DNA of 64,000 nucleotides from Zeugodacus cucurbitae (Eukaryota > Arthropoda > Insecta > Diptera > Tephritidae), in assembly GCF_028554725.1 (NCBI RefSeq), contig NC_071671.1, forward strand, positions 1,895,001-1,959,000, written 5' to 3'. Under the pieces are notes generated by a model that was not told the origin of the DNA, ran no database searches, and saw only the letters and a program-made list of their open reading frames with translations. The stretch's first letter is position 1; each line of letters starts with the position of its first letter. The position numbers were made by a program, and so were the translations under genes. Shown piece after piece: positions 21,055 through 33,319 of the stretch.

Positions 21055-24000
21055 TCACATGCATTCCACCTGCTGATAGCGCAAACAAGCGCCAATATTA
21101 TCCTCCGCGCTACCCTTGCCTAAACCGCTGCCGAAATGCACGCCAATGTAGAAAGGCGTCACTGTTGATTCGATGCGGCATGGCCACACGCCGCTGGAGC
21201 AGAATTGTGAGCCACAATGTACCGGCTCGCAGCCTGGCAATGTTGGCGTGCCCAGCGGACCCATGCCAATGAAGTCTTCGACAATACACGGCATGGTGAG
21301 ACGATCGGTGCAGCGCGAATATAGCTGACGCGCGCGCTTCGCTGGTCTCTTGTAACCACTGCTAAGTGTGCTCTTCTCATCCAACTGTCTCTTATAACCA
21401 CTGCTAAGTGTGCTCTTCTCACCCAACTGTCGGCTATTGCGTCGAAAGCTGTTGAAGTCGAATGCGCTACGCAGGAAACCGAGCAAATCGAAACCACCAC
21501 GCACGGGTCCGGGTCGACGCGTTGGCGCGCCGGCTATTGGGTCGGTATCACCTCCGCCGGAGCCTTCATCCGCGATTTCGTCACTGAGCGTTGAAGTAGC
21601 GACAGTCGTTGCCGGCGTGGTGCTGCTGCGAGTGTCTAATGTGGTGGCGCTGCTGCTGCTGACCGGCGTTTCCGATGAAGCAGCGGGCATTTCGGAGGCA
21701 GCTGGCGCGGCGGCTAAAAATTAAAAAATACAATAAGGTGAGATTACAGATTGTTTATGTTTACCCACTTGTAACTTCCGTGCTGCTTGGCGCTGCCGCG
21801 CTGCTACTAGCAGCCTCTGTTGCCATAGTAGCGGCGCTACTGTCCGTTGCTGTTGTGCTGGCATCCATCATCGCGACAGCAGTAGTTGTGGTAGCATCCG
21901 ATGAAGCGGCGGTCGACATCGTTGCCGCTATTGTTGTTGTGGCATCCATCATTTGCAACATATTAGGATCATCGGCCAGCACGGTCGACTGCATTGTTGG
22001 CATGGCATCCATCGTTGGACTGTCGTTGAGAACAGCGCCAGTTGCACCACCACCGCCACCCATCATGCTGTTCATGTTCATCACCCCGGCCAACATCGGA
22101 TCCATCATTAACGCTGGCGCTCCCATATTCAGCATGCCTGGTTCCCCGGCGCTGCCTGGTCCAATGCGAAATGACTGCTCATCGCAAGGCTGGTACATAA
22201 TAGAACACATAGCCTGCTCCTGACGCATGCAGATGCGATAGTTCTGGTTGGCCAAATGACGACCATTCTCCGCGAAATTGAAAGTCTAAAGTCAAGACGT
22301 CAGTAAAAAGTGTAAGAGATATTGTATTTGCTGTCACACCGACCTGTATGATGCCTTCGGTGCCCGTGTGGTACTGCAAGCAACCGACTGGCGCGCGCTG
22401 ACTGAATGGAATTTGCGCAATTCGTATCTCCCAGAGACGTATGGGTTGAAAACGTTGCGTGAAATTCATGACGATCTCAATAGTCGGCGTCGCACCGCCA
22501 CTGCTATTCGGGTACAGTTGACTAAAGGTGAGTGGACGTAGATTACCAAAGAGTGTTTGACGCGGTGCAGCAGCGCCACCCACTTCGTAATAGACTGAAA
22601 GTGGAATAAAAGCAATTTGTAATCTATGCAGATTTCGCGGCTCCAGTACTCACTGTGCTGTCCGCTGTTTTGTCCACACAAGGACAGCGCGCCACTTGGA
22701 CCTCCATTGACCGCAAACACATCACCGTCGCAAACGCCACTGCGTCGATTCGGTTGTCCCATTGAGAAGTGATAGAAGTCAATGCGCAGCTGACTGACCT
22801 CATCGCTCATAAGTTTGATTTTGTAGTTGCACGGTGCGCTATAATTGCTCGGCATGAAGCTGGGGAACTGCGGCGACACCAGATAGGTAACGTTATTGCT
22901 AATGGTGGTGTTGCAACTGGCGATGACTGAGGTAAAGTTTTGCAATTTTACTATATATAGAGTCATTTCAAGATAACGGTACTCACATATGCAACATACA
23001 CCAAAACCCATGGCGCAATCGCCTTTCGCAATCCCTCCTTTGGCCCGGCATTCGTATATGTTGAAGCAATTGCCGATGCGTCGTCCATCATCCGAGAGAC
23101 ATTCGCCGTCGACAGGCACAGGAAACAGGTGGATCACTAGATAAATGTATCGTTGTATATAACTTTTAAATGTGACCAAAGAAATATAGTTTTTGAGAGA
23201 AGTTGAGGTAAATTTTTAAAGATCCGATAAAAATTAATAATCGTCGAAGTAGTGGACCTGACCATAATACTAACCACCTCTTAAAATGCTCACTAACTCA
23301 TCTTACACTCTTTTCTATATGGTCCGACCCCGCAGAATTTATATATATTTTATGAATTTAACCGTTATGGGATTATATGAAGAATAAATTTTCAAAGCCC
23401 GGAACACAGATCGGTTAGGTTCTGGCTCTGACCACCGCTGGCCAATTAAATTCCGTGAGATTCGCTATACTAACAGACGTCATCTTTTGTTCAGTTAGAG
23501 TTGTGGCAACTCTTTGTTCGCGAATGATCTTTAAAACTTGATCTCTTATTGTAAACACTGCAAATGTCTTGTTTTTGTACGCAGAGAAAGTGTCTGCGCA
23601 GAATTTGCATGCGCACAAGGTCACTCACCGCGATTTTGACGATTGTTTGGCACGTCCAGTGTGTCTTTACTTTCCAAGTGTTTTTCAATGGTATCTTTCC
23701 CTTCAAAAAGAGATTATAAATTGGAGAATTTCGACGTCAAAAACAGAGCCACCCTTTGCTTACCGCGCTTTGGTTTACAGCCCGATTTCTGCTCCACTTG
23801 TGTACCGTTAAGTCCGCTGGATAAACCATCATAAGAGTCCTCGAAATTAGCGCCCGCATATTGAAAGCCCTCAATAGCTTGCAGCGACTGCACTTCCGGC
23901 TCGTCCTCATCCTCGGCCATCTGCGCGGCAGCGTAGCTCGGCAGCTCCACAGCGCTCCAAATATCGATGTGCTGTAGGTTAGGCGGCCAAGTGGGGCCGA

Positions 24001-24184
24001 TGCTGTGCGTTCCATTTGTGCGCACATCGTTCAAATTCGAATTGTGCCAAGCAAGACTGGGCGCAGCTTGCACCAGCAACGGTAATGAGTGCGCACCGCA
24101 AATATTTAGCGCCAATAAAATGCAGGCCAAGCGCAGCAAATACTGCAGTGCCATAAACAGCCGTTGAGTATGTGAAGGCCACAT
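21055..24184 (-). CDS. Secreted CUB-domain protein with Ala/Thr/Met-rich linker, uncharacterised
   Basis: Six exons: 24184-23764, 23136-22987, 22926-22654, 22594-22344, 22285-21769 and 21713-21055, giving 756 residues from the ATG at 24184. In-frame ATGs at 24280 and 24154 are alternatives; a signal peptide (ALQYLLRLACILLALNICGA) fits 24184 or 24154. Exon 2 encodes a small Cys-rich module (ECLSDDGRRIGNC...GFGVCCIF). Exons 3-4 encode a CUB domain (YLVSPQFPSFMPSNYSAPC...DFYHFSMGQP). A second conserved beta-rich block ends with NQNYRICMRQEQAMCSIMY. A low-complexity Met/Ala/Thr/Ser region, probably O-glycosylated, leads to a 14-residue tandem duplication bounded by KR, then a C-terminal domain with eight cysteines. 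CUB proteins of this type are extracellular; the ligand is unknown. The exon 5 donor is GTGGGT, chosen because the nearby GTAAAC breaks the frame. Confidence 0.85.
21349..21432 (-). repeat. 42-bp in-frame tandem duplication in the CUB gene
   Basis: Copies 21349-21390 and 21391-21432 differ at three positions. Each encodes RQLxEKSTLSSGYK with x = G or D, so each unit starts after a Lys-Arg pair created by the neighbouring copy. Confidence 0.95.
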
Positions 24185-25189
24185 TATCAAGTGTTTATCT
24201 GACACAGTTCTGCTTAAATGACGTAAATTCCTTTCGTTTGCCTTGATGACACAGCGCCTCAGCGCGTTTTCACTTTCCATTCTGGAGACGCCGATTAAAA
24301 TGCAAATTAATTGAAATATTTTTTTTTGTTTTTCTTTGACTTGCTGGATAATTGAAAATTCGCGCGTCTGCACTGCGTCAACGCTCAAAACAAAATGAGC
24401 GCAGCTGGCTCACTTTGTTATGATTGCGCTCAGCAACGGAGCTGCTATGGCACTCCACTCCGTCAATTGGTTGCTGCCGCGGCTAAATAATGTCATCAAC
24501 GGCCGCGGCCGCAGCAGCCTCCAGCAGCAACGTGTTATTATCGCCACGGATATGGCGGTTAGAGCGATATTAGCTTAACGATAGGCGGCCAGGCATGCGC
24601 GTATGCAACCAACAACAACAACAATAAAAACAATATTGACACACAGCTAGCGAGGCGTCTAGTAGTTAATCGAGCAGTGAAATGAAAGTGGCGGTGAGAG
24701 TGTTTCTCGTTGCTATCTCCGCCGCCGTATTGAAACGTGTTCTACGAACTTGATTGCTCTAGCCGCTGGACACACACTGCTACTGGCTGCATTTACCACC
24801 GATCAGCGCGTTGCTCCTCTGTGGTGTATGCTTCGCTACTTGCCTCTAATTGCACATCTAACGCACACATCTAGCGCGCAAATGTTGGTCGCACTCCACA
24901 TTACCGCATTTATTTGCTCATCGTTGAGGCGTTGCAGAGCACGCTCCTCAAGCAGTTTGTCCTCGATTGAGGCGTTACTTCGGCAGCGCTTTGATTTGTT
25001 ATCGTCAGCTTGTTGACATTGTGGAAGTTGTTGTTGTTGTGGCAATCGGAGATTAACGTTTATTTTGTATTTCAACTTTTTTTGCAGTGAAGGAAAAGTA
25101 AAATTTTGTATTAAAATGAAAAGTAAGTGAAAAGTTCGTTGCTTAAGTCTTTTGTGTTCCTCAAGTGAACTTTGAACTCAAGCATGAAA
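24185..25189. other. Upstream region of the CUB gene
   Basis: Relatively GC-rich and CAG/CAA-rich for this window, with a GGCCGCGGCCGC palindrome near 24501-24512. Likely promoter and 5' UTR of the minus-strand CUB gene. Open frames here lack ATG or family similarity. Confidence 0.4.
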
Positions 25190-26770
25190 ATAACGTTTTA
25201 ATATTTTTTTTTATATTATTTTTGTTATATATAATATATATATTTTTTTACTATTTTTATTATTTTTTACTAATATTAATTTTTAATTATTTTTTTGTAA
25301 TTTCTGTTTTTAGAATTTTTTTAATATAATTTTTAATTTAATTCTTTTTATAATTATTTTATATTAATTTTTTTCAATACAATTTTTTTGTAATATTATT
25401 TTTAATAATATTTATTTTTCAATATTGTTTTGGTTTTTAATTAAAAATTTTCATATTAAATCTTTTTATTAAATATTTTTTAAATATTATTTTTTTAATT
25501 TTTTTTTTTATTTTCTTTAACATTAATTTTTCCAATAATATTTTTTTATATATATGTTTTAATATTATTTTTGTTTTTAATATTTTTTAGTACATTTTTT
25601 ACTTCATTATTTTTTTAGTAATATTAATTTTTAATTATTTTTTTTAGTATTATTTTTAGATTTTTTAATATTATATTTTTTGTAATTTTTTTTTAATATT
25701 TGTGTTTTTTTAACGTTTTAATACAATTTTTTTTAATTATTTTATTATTTTTAATTTAATTCTTTTAAATTAATATTTTTCAATACTGTTTTTTTAATAC
25801 TATGTTGTTTGTATTATTTTTGTTTTTAATTTAAAATTTTCATATTAAATCTTTTTAATATATATTTTTAAATATTTTTTTTTTAATTTTTAAACATTTT
25901 TTTCTAATTTTTTAAAAATTATATTTTTCAATAATATTATTTTATATATATTTTTAGTATTATTTTTGTTTTTAATATTATATTATGTTTGTTAATAATA
26001 TTTTTGTTTTGCGTTTATATTATATAATATTTTTTATAAAATTTTAAATTATTTTTTTTAGTGTTATTTTTATTTTAATATTTCTATTTTCAAATTTTAT
26101 TATTTTTTAATATTATATTCTTTTTTGTATATTTTTAATATTTGTGTGTTTTTTTTAATAATATTTGATTATTATTTCTATATTAATTTTTTCAATACTG
26201 TTTTTTTAATACTATGCTTTTTGTATTATTTTTTAAGTTTTTTTTTGTTTTTAATTTAAAATTTTCATATTAAATCTTTTTAATATATATATTTTTTTAA
26301 TTTTTTTAAAATTACATTTTTCAATAATATTTTATTATATATATTTTTAATATTATTTTTTTTTTAATATTTTTTAATACATTTTTTTAATATTATATTA
26401 TATTACGTTTGTTAATAATATTTTTGTTTTTCGTTTATATTATATAATATATTATATACAATTTTTAATATATATTATTTCAATATTATTTTTTAAATAT
26501 TTTTTTTTTTATTTTTTTTATACATTAATTTTTCCAATAATTTGTTTTATATTTTATTTTTCCGTTCTGTTTTTAATATTATTTTTGTTTTTAAATCTTG
26601 TTATTATTATTATTTTTTTAAATTTAATTCTATTTAACATTATTTCATATTATTTTTTTTTAATATTTTCTTTTTATATTGTTTTTATTTATATATTTTT
26701 TTAATATTATTATTTTCTTTATATTATGTTTTTTATATTACTTTTTTAACACTTGTTTTATATTTTTTCA
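25190..26770. repeat. Extremely AT-rich block with decayed repeat of about 420 bp
   Basis: Nearly 1.6 kb of A/T with very few C or G and strong T bias on the plus strand. It is not random. The phrase CATATTAAATCTTTTTA recurs at 25452, 25841 and 26266, and GTTAATAATATTTTTGTTTT at 25991 and 26411, exactly 420 bp apart. This suggests an old tandem array of unit ~390-425 bp blurred by indels. Confidence 0.8.
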
Positions 26771-28005
26771 GATATAACCTTAAAAGAAACACAGAATTTT
26801 CAGTTTTTTTTCAATTTCTTAATCTTTTTTTATTTTTAAAAAACCTTCACAGTAGTTCTGCTCTCAACGGCAGCAGACATTTGTGTAAATAATTAAGTGT
26901 TCACATTATTAGTTATTTTATTGGAGTAAACAATTAGTTATTAGCTTAAAATAATTACTTGGATAAACAACGGTACTTTTTAGTAAGCATTTACTCTGAT
27001 ATAAGTACACAGTACCTTACACTAAATATATCTACTATATATTATTTAGACATTTTAAAACGACATTTTGAAAATATAAAAAAGCATAAAATTGCCAAGT
27101 TGGAAGCAGCCTTGAACAGTGTGAATTTGGCGTACAGACTAAATGCAACTTATACACTATTTAACTTAAGACTAAATGCGGCAAGACGAACAGTTTAAGT
27201 CACTCGATTTCATTTCAACAATAAATCTCTTCAACAGATTTCAAACATATGTATAACTAATGGATGGTTGTGTGTAATACTAATTTAAGACGAATACCGT
27301 TAGTTAGTGTGTTGCTTAATAAGAATGGAAAACATTATCAACTGCGCAGTCGTGTTGTTGTTATTGTGTACGTGCAACATGTGTTAGAAATAATTAAAAT
27401 AATAAAGAGAGCGCGTGTGCAATTTCAATTTCACTTTCACATGAATTGGCATTGGCAATTACTATAATCAAGTAATTTAAATAATTTGTTGTTTTTGTTT
27501 TTACAGGTAGAGACGGTATGTGATGTGTGTTTCGTAGGTAACGCGTAACAGCATAGATTTAAATGCAACATTTATATATATATATGTATATGTATTGGTG
27601 TGTGTGTGTGTGTGTAATATGATAGCTTAAATATATACAGTAATCGATAGCTTAAAATGCAAACTTAACGCTATTCAAAAAAAATAATATAAAAAGCTGC
27701 AACAAGAGCAACAATACCTAGCTAAACTACAGTTATGCATGCTTTTAAAAATTGGCAAATAAGCGTACGCATAAAACCGTTATTTAATATATAAAAAAAA
27801 TATTTTGCATATTTGCTCAACACGTGGGCGCTTGGAAGTACTGTTTGCGGTAGCTTTTAAATAACTTTTTTCATTTTAATTTTAACTTATTGTTCTTAAA
27901 ACCCGACATTGAGGTTAAGCAAACAAATGCGGGATTAATACTTTCAACTTATGCAGACAATATGTGTTTGATTTCCATATTTGATGGGTCGCTCAACCAT
28001 AGTAA
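26771..28005. other. Spacer downstream of the VWA/Cache gene
   Basis: AT-rich, presumably including the 3' UTR of the CG16868-type gene. Microsatellites TA/TG at about 27569-27616. Open frames here are short and unsupported. Confidence 0.5.
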
Positions 28006-31000
28006 CTACGTTTCCGTCGGCTCCATATGCCGATGTACCGTTACCGGCGCTAGAATGTAACGCGGCGCAGCCATACAGTCTTCGGTCGAGTCGTTTAACG
28101 GCAGTGTTGTCTGTCCATAAACCGGACCACTGTCACCTATGTGACGCGTCGGTGTCACCGCCTGTTTGTACTTCTTCGGCGAGTTGATTTGATAGCGCGT
28201 CGGCAACATATCTTTCGCTTGTGTGGGCGCCGGCGCTGGATGGTTCAGATATGGATTTTGATAGTGTGGTTGATGATGGCGATTGGTTGGACTCGATATG
28301 GAGGTGGATATGGACATGGTGTCGGATTTGCTGTGGCGCTTGTCATGCAGCAGCAGCGGTTCGGCCAAAGCGAAGCATTGATGATCGGAAGAGTCTTCGT
28401 GTGGCGTCATTGTAGAGTAACCATGATCGGACTCACCATTCGGCGGGCGTCGGTAGCTGCTGCCCGTGGACATGTGATAGGGTGATATATCGGCGGGATG
28501 TATGAGATTGCGCTGTGCGGATGGATGATCGTAGCCACCATTGCCGCCGGGTGGTTCATCGTGCGCTTGGCAATCGTCGAAATTGAAGCGTGATAGTGGT
28601 AGTCCATAATTCTCTTCTTGCATGGAGTCCACATAGAATTGATCTTGCGATTGTGTGTCCATGTTGTGACGATAGCAATATATGGCGAAACCAATAACGA
28701 TGGCCAACACAATAATAGCACCACCCACCGGTCCGAAGGCGGAGTAGGAGCTCGGTTTTTGTCCCGGATTGTAGCTGTGCGCGGCGATTATGTCCACATC
28801 GTCCAAATCACCGTACGGTGTGAGGGAGGAAAGCACACCTAGTTACGAGAGAATTAATTGGTATTTAGATAAGAAAAAGCATAAATTTAACGACTGAGCT
28901 TGCCACTCACCATTGAAGCAAGATGCCTGCGCCGCGCAGAAGGAAGCAGTAAAGCCATTTCCATCCAGGTCTTGCTGACACCACTCGCAACCCATCACAC
29001 CGAGACACTCACTTTGCGTTCCATACACATCACAGTTGATGCTAACGCAAGAATGCAGCGACTGATATTCTATGCTGACCGGCGGCAATGCAATGAAATG
29101 TTCGCTGGGCGGCTCGCAATACGAAAACTGTTGTGTGTAATTGAGAAAGCGTTCGATAGATGACTCCGACGTGTCCGTATGCTTTGCGCCAACAGCGCCA
29201 TTGAAAACCTCCATTTCCATGGGGCATTCACACGGGCATTCGCAGTCCATCTGATCCATACGATTGCAATTCAAACAAATGCGATCGATTGTGCTGCAGG
29301 GACAGAAGGCGCCACCGTCGCAGGTCGAGTTGAGCACTGCTGCGAATATGTTGCTGCCATAGACCAGTGCGATGGCGTATTTTGTGCGTTCGCCATGCAC
29401 CACATTCGTGAGTATATCACTGAGCGAGGTGTTGAAGACATAGTACCGTTGGAGCGTGCGATTTTGGTAGTTCGCACAAGCCAATTTACGCACGAGCGAT
29501 TTGTGATTGAGGATATCGTTCGCCAAATAGGATTCCTTGTGAGTGAGGTGCTCGTGTGGCCGGCGTTGATTGCGCAACTGTGTGCTCGCTTCTAACATAC
29601 TCGGATGCGCTATGAGGTAACCTTCGTTTTCGAAGAGCAGACATTTGATATTCTTCAACTGACACAGCGGTGTGGAGTCAAGTATCATCTTGTAATAGTA
29701 GGCATAGGGTAGGTCGAGCGCCACAATAGCGACCGGTTCATCGCGCTCGACAGAGTGTAAAGCATTGGACTTGCCTTCGAAAATAGTATGAGCAATGGTG
29801 ACGATGTACCCCGCACCGCCGGCATCCAAATAGGGTTCGGTTGTAATAATCTTACCAGGTTGTTGTAAGGCCTTACGGAACCACGGGCGTCGCGTTGGAT
29901 CGTAATTAGTGCTGAGCAAACAACCCGGGTACACTTGAAGCACGCCATTTACACTGGCTATGTAGCGACGTATGATGTGGTTCTTGAGCGTGCCACGTGC
30001 GTCTTGGTGACGCTTCTTCAAATGTTGCATGGCATTATAGAGCGCACTAACTTCTTGACGAATTTGTGGACGCAGACCCGGATTCGCTAGCAGGCCAGTG
30101 GTGTCCTTCAAGTAAGCCATTATGCTCTCTACAGTTCGTATTTGTGCACGTGGTGAGTTCACACGATTGTTGTGTAGAAACGTGAAAGGCGACATGAAAG
30201 CGGAGGCGCTCAAGAAGAGTGTGGGTGTATCTGAAAGAAATCGAATTTAGCATAATTCATACTTCAGTGAGGACAATTAATGTACCTATAGTTGCCACTT
30301 GGCGGAAGTAACGACATGCCTGACCATTTGAGGGCGGCACCAAATCCAAACGGTGATAAAGCAATTCCATGCTTGAAAAATAATCGTAATTACTGTTGTG
30401 GAAGCGTGCCGTGTTGTCCTTGGTTATGCTGAAACGCTGCAGGTTTAGTGGCAAACCGGGTGGCACTTGTATTGTTGCTGATCGCATGCTATTCTCGGTA
30501 TTAGTGGGTGTGGATGAGTTGCTGGCACTTGTTTCGGATTTAAAAGTGGACACCAGGCACAGTATGTAGATACCCAATATGGATTGCCATTGATAAATAC
30601 GTTCAAAGGACTGAAAGTGAGTCAAAAATATGGTTATGAAATTCTAGCTGTGGTAAAATTTTTGTTAACAAACCTCGATTTTACGATCTCTGGTGAGATA
30701 AACGTTCGTCGTCAGATTTCCACGTTCTTCGTGTAGAATTTGTTTTCTCGTGTACGCGAAATCCGTTGAGTTCTCTAAAAAGGCAATATCCACGGGAAAT
30801 GGTGTCTGTTGTTGGGCCATGGGGCGTGGAAAAGCCGGATGAGCGATGGTTATACCATTTCGATCAATGAGGAAGGCGTAACTGTACTCATTTTTATTGG
30901 CGTTTTGTGTTGGTTGTCCATAACTGATTACATCCTCTATCAAATCGGTAAGGTAAAGATTAACGCCGACTAAACCGAAGGGCGGCACGGCATGTGTGAC

Positions 31001-33319
31001 CGATACAATGGCGTCTGTAAAGCGTAAAAAAATATAAGCACTGATTTTTAGGTTAGTTGCTAGTTAATTTCTACGTACCACCGCTATTAGGTTCTACCAC
31101 AGGCAGCTGCACCTCCAGACTCTGGCTCAGATAACGCTCTCTGAATATGTGCTGAAACAACGCAACGCACAGCCGCATTAGTTCGTCCGTTTGCGTTTTG
31201 GTCAGCACGAAGAACTTCCCCACCAATTCTTGCAGTTCACTCTCACTTTCCGCCCAATCACTCACTGGTATTTTGTATTTGGTGTAGTTTTGTGTTGCGA
31301 TATCGGTGAGAAATTGCTTCTCATACATGATGCGCTTTTCATCGGTGACCACAGCGCACGTGTGTATAACAATCGGATCTATCAATTGACGCTGGCCGTT
31401 TGCAATCACTTGCAGCACATGCATTGTGTCGGAGAGATTAGTGAGTAGACCACGTGTCGCGTAAATGAATTGTATAGGATTTTGCTCGGTAATCACACTG
31501 ATGTTCTGCAGCTGATATATCATTTGGAAGGCATACTCGAAGCCCAGAGAATGGTTGGTTTGGCCTTTCGTCACCGCAAGTGAGTGTATATAGTTGAGAA
31601 TCTCCTCTTTTCGTGTGCGAGTAGCGTAGAATACACCTGTTGCAGCATCGTTGGGGTACGTATCGAATTGCATGATATGTGCTTCATCGGAAACTGTAGC
31701 TATGGAGATTAGGTCATTGGGCGATAAGAGTTGTAAGATATTTGCGGCTGAAATTTGAAAATATGAATAATATTTTTCTCTTCACTTATCACAAAAAAAT
31801 TTACCTAATGCCTTTGTAAGTTCCAACAATTCCATATTCATGGCTGAGCCAATGTCTAGTAACAGAAAAATGTATTTATTCTTTATAGACGATACATACA
31901 ATTGCTGAAAATAATTGTCTTCGTAGTAGCGTGTGCGCAAATCGTCAGCGTGATCGCTGCGTGATAGGAAGTATATGTGTTTAAAGTGGTTTCCTAGGAA
32001 TTTCAGTTTCGTATTAGTTGTAGTTGTTGTTGAGGTCGTGCTGCGTACATTTGCCGATAATTTATTTAGCTCAATTGAAAAATCACTTTTCATTAAAGCA
32101 TTCTTCAAATTTTGCAGCTTCTCGAGTATGTACGCATTGGCCCGCTCCTCAAAGGAACCTTCATCCATGTAATAGTTGTTCTGCTCGAACTGCTGAGAGT
32201 ACTGTGATTTATGGTTTAATGTTGTCAATGCATCAGTCTTAAGATAGTTTAGGATTTGTATTTGTTGCTTGTTGTAATTAGATTCGCCAATTATTTGTCT
32301 ATTGTTGGCATTAGTTTGGAAAGACTGTATGCATGAGTGCAGATACAAGCGCAGATTACGCACGCCACGTCCTGTGTCTATTAAACCATCTAATTCATCG
32401 ATTTCAACATCGAATTCGTCCTCTTCACTCTCAGCGCCACCTTCTTCGTCATCGTCATCCGTTTCCACATCCTCATCTTCAGTATCAGCATCGTCGTCCT
32501 CAATACCATAATCAGCTGCTTGCAGATGCTGTTGCAGCAGCACTTTCGTAATGTTGGTGCGAAAGAAATCTCGCAGTTCAAGCACTACATGCGTCGCCTT
32601 TTGCAGCTTCTTAGCGAGGCGCTTGCCGAAGATCTGCACGTCATGCTCTAGAGTTGCCGACAACGAACTATACTGTGCGTCACTGTTGTTCTTCTGTGCG
32701 CCAAGATTGAGTGCGGCGCTGTTGCCACTAAAATGCATCGAATCAAATAACTCCTGCAAAGGCAAATATTTAAGTTTATGATATTCAATCATGTTTGCTA
32801 ATAACTCACCTGTATGGTCGCAATACGCATTTCCACATTGCGTATAATCCGCAAACGCGCATCAATATTGCGCACCAGTTCCAGTACATTTTGTTGATTG
32901 TGATAGTTTGTGAAAAACACGCTGGCTGAAGTTTGAGCGAATGGCGAAGAAGAAGCGGATGGTACCGCAATACTGCTGCTCATAGCGCCGGCATTAGCTT
33001 CCTCACTTACATTGTGTCTCAAAGGCACTTTTTGTGGTGCCACACTGCTGGAAGGTAGCTTCGGCACCGGTAACGCATTGATATTCACAGTGACGAAGTC
33101 CTTCACCACTTTCGGGAACTCCGTTGTTACTTTATGATATGCATTAAAACTAGTATTACTTAATAATAGAGGAACATTACTGTTAATGTGATTAATAGTA
33201 TTTGCATTGGAAGCTGTAACAGCGCCACTGCCATCGGCATAATCGAGCACCACTGCGTCGCAGCTGAAGAGCAAAAGCAGCACAAATATCCACTCCATAT
33301 TGTTAAGCATTATAGGCAT
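28006..33319 (-). CDS. CG16868: VWFA and Cache domain membrane protein (CACHD1 / alpha2delta-like)
   Basis: Seven exons: 33319-32810, 32753-31805, 31747-31079, 31014-30674, 30610-30286, 30230-28911 and 28838-28006, all in phase, giving 1648 residues. Signal peptide MEWIFVLLLLFSCDAVV starts at residue 8. A long disordered, acidic stretch (DDDADTEDEDVETDDDDEEGG) precedes the VWA domain, which opens with YIFLLLDIGSAMN (about 464-476); the MIDAS is degenerate. Cache-like regions follow: AFLIDRNGITIAHPAF, and TNYDPTRRPWFRKAL with GAGYIVTIAHTIFEG. Next come a Cys-rich segment, one TM helix (about 1409-1426, GGAIIVLAIVIGFAIYCY) and a cytoplasmic tail of about 220 residues with Tyr-rich and His-rich runs. 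Mammalian CACHD1 and alpha2delta proteins modulate voltage-gated calcium channels at the cell surface. Compared with alpha2delta this one has a clear TM and a long tail, favouring the CACHD1 type. Confidence 0.9.

Noticed and set aside
29179..29595. 138-codon plus-strand open frame
   Set aside because: Shadow of the VWA/Cache exon 6 on the opposite strand.
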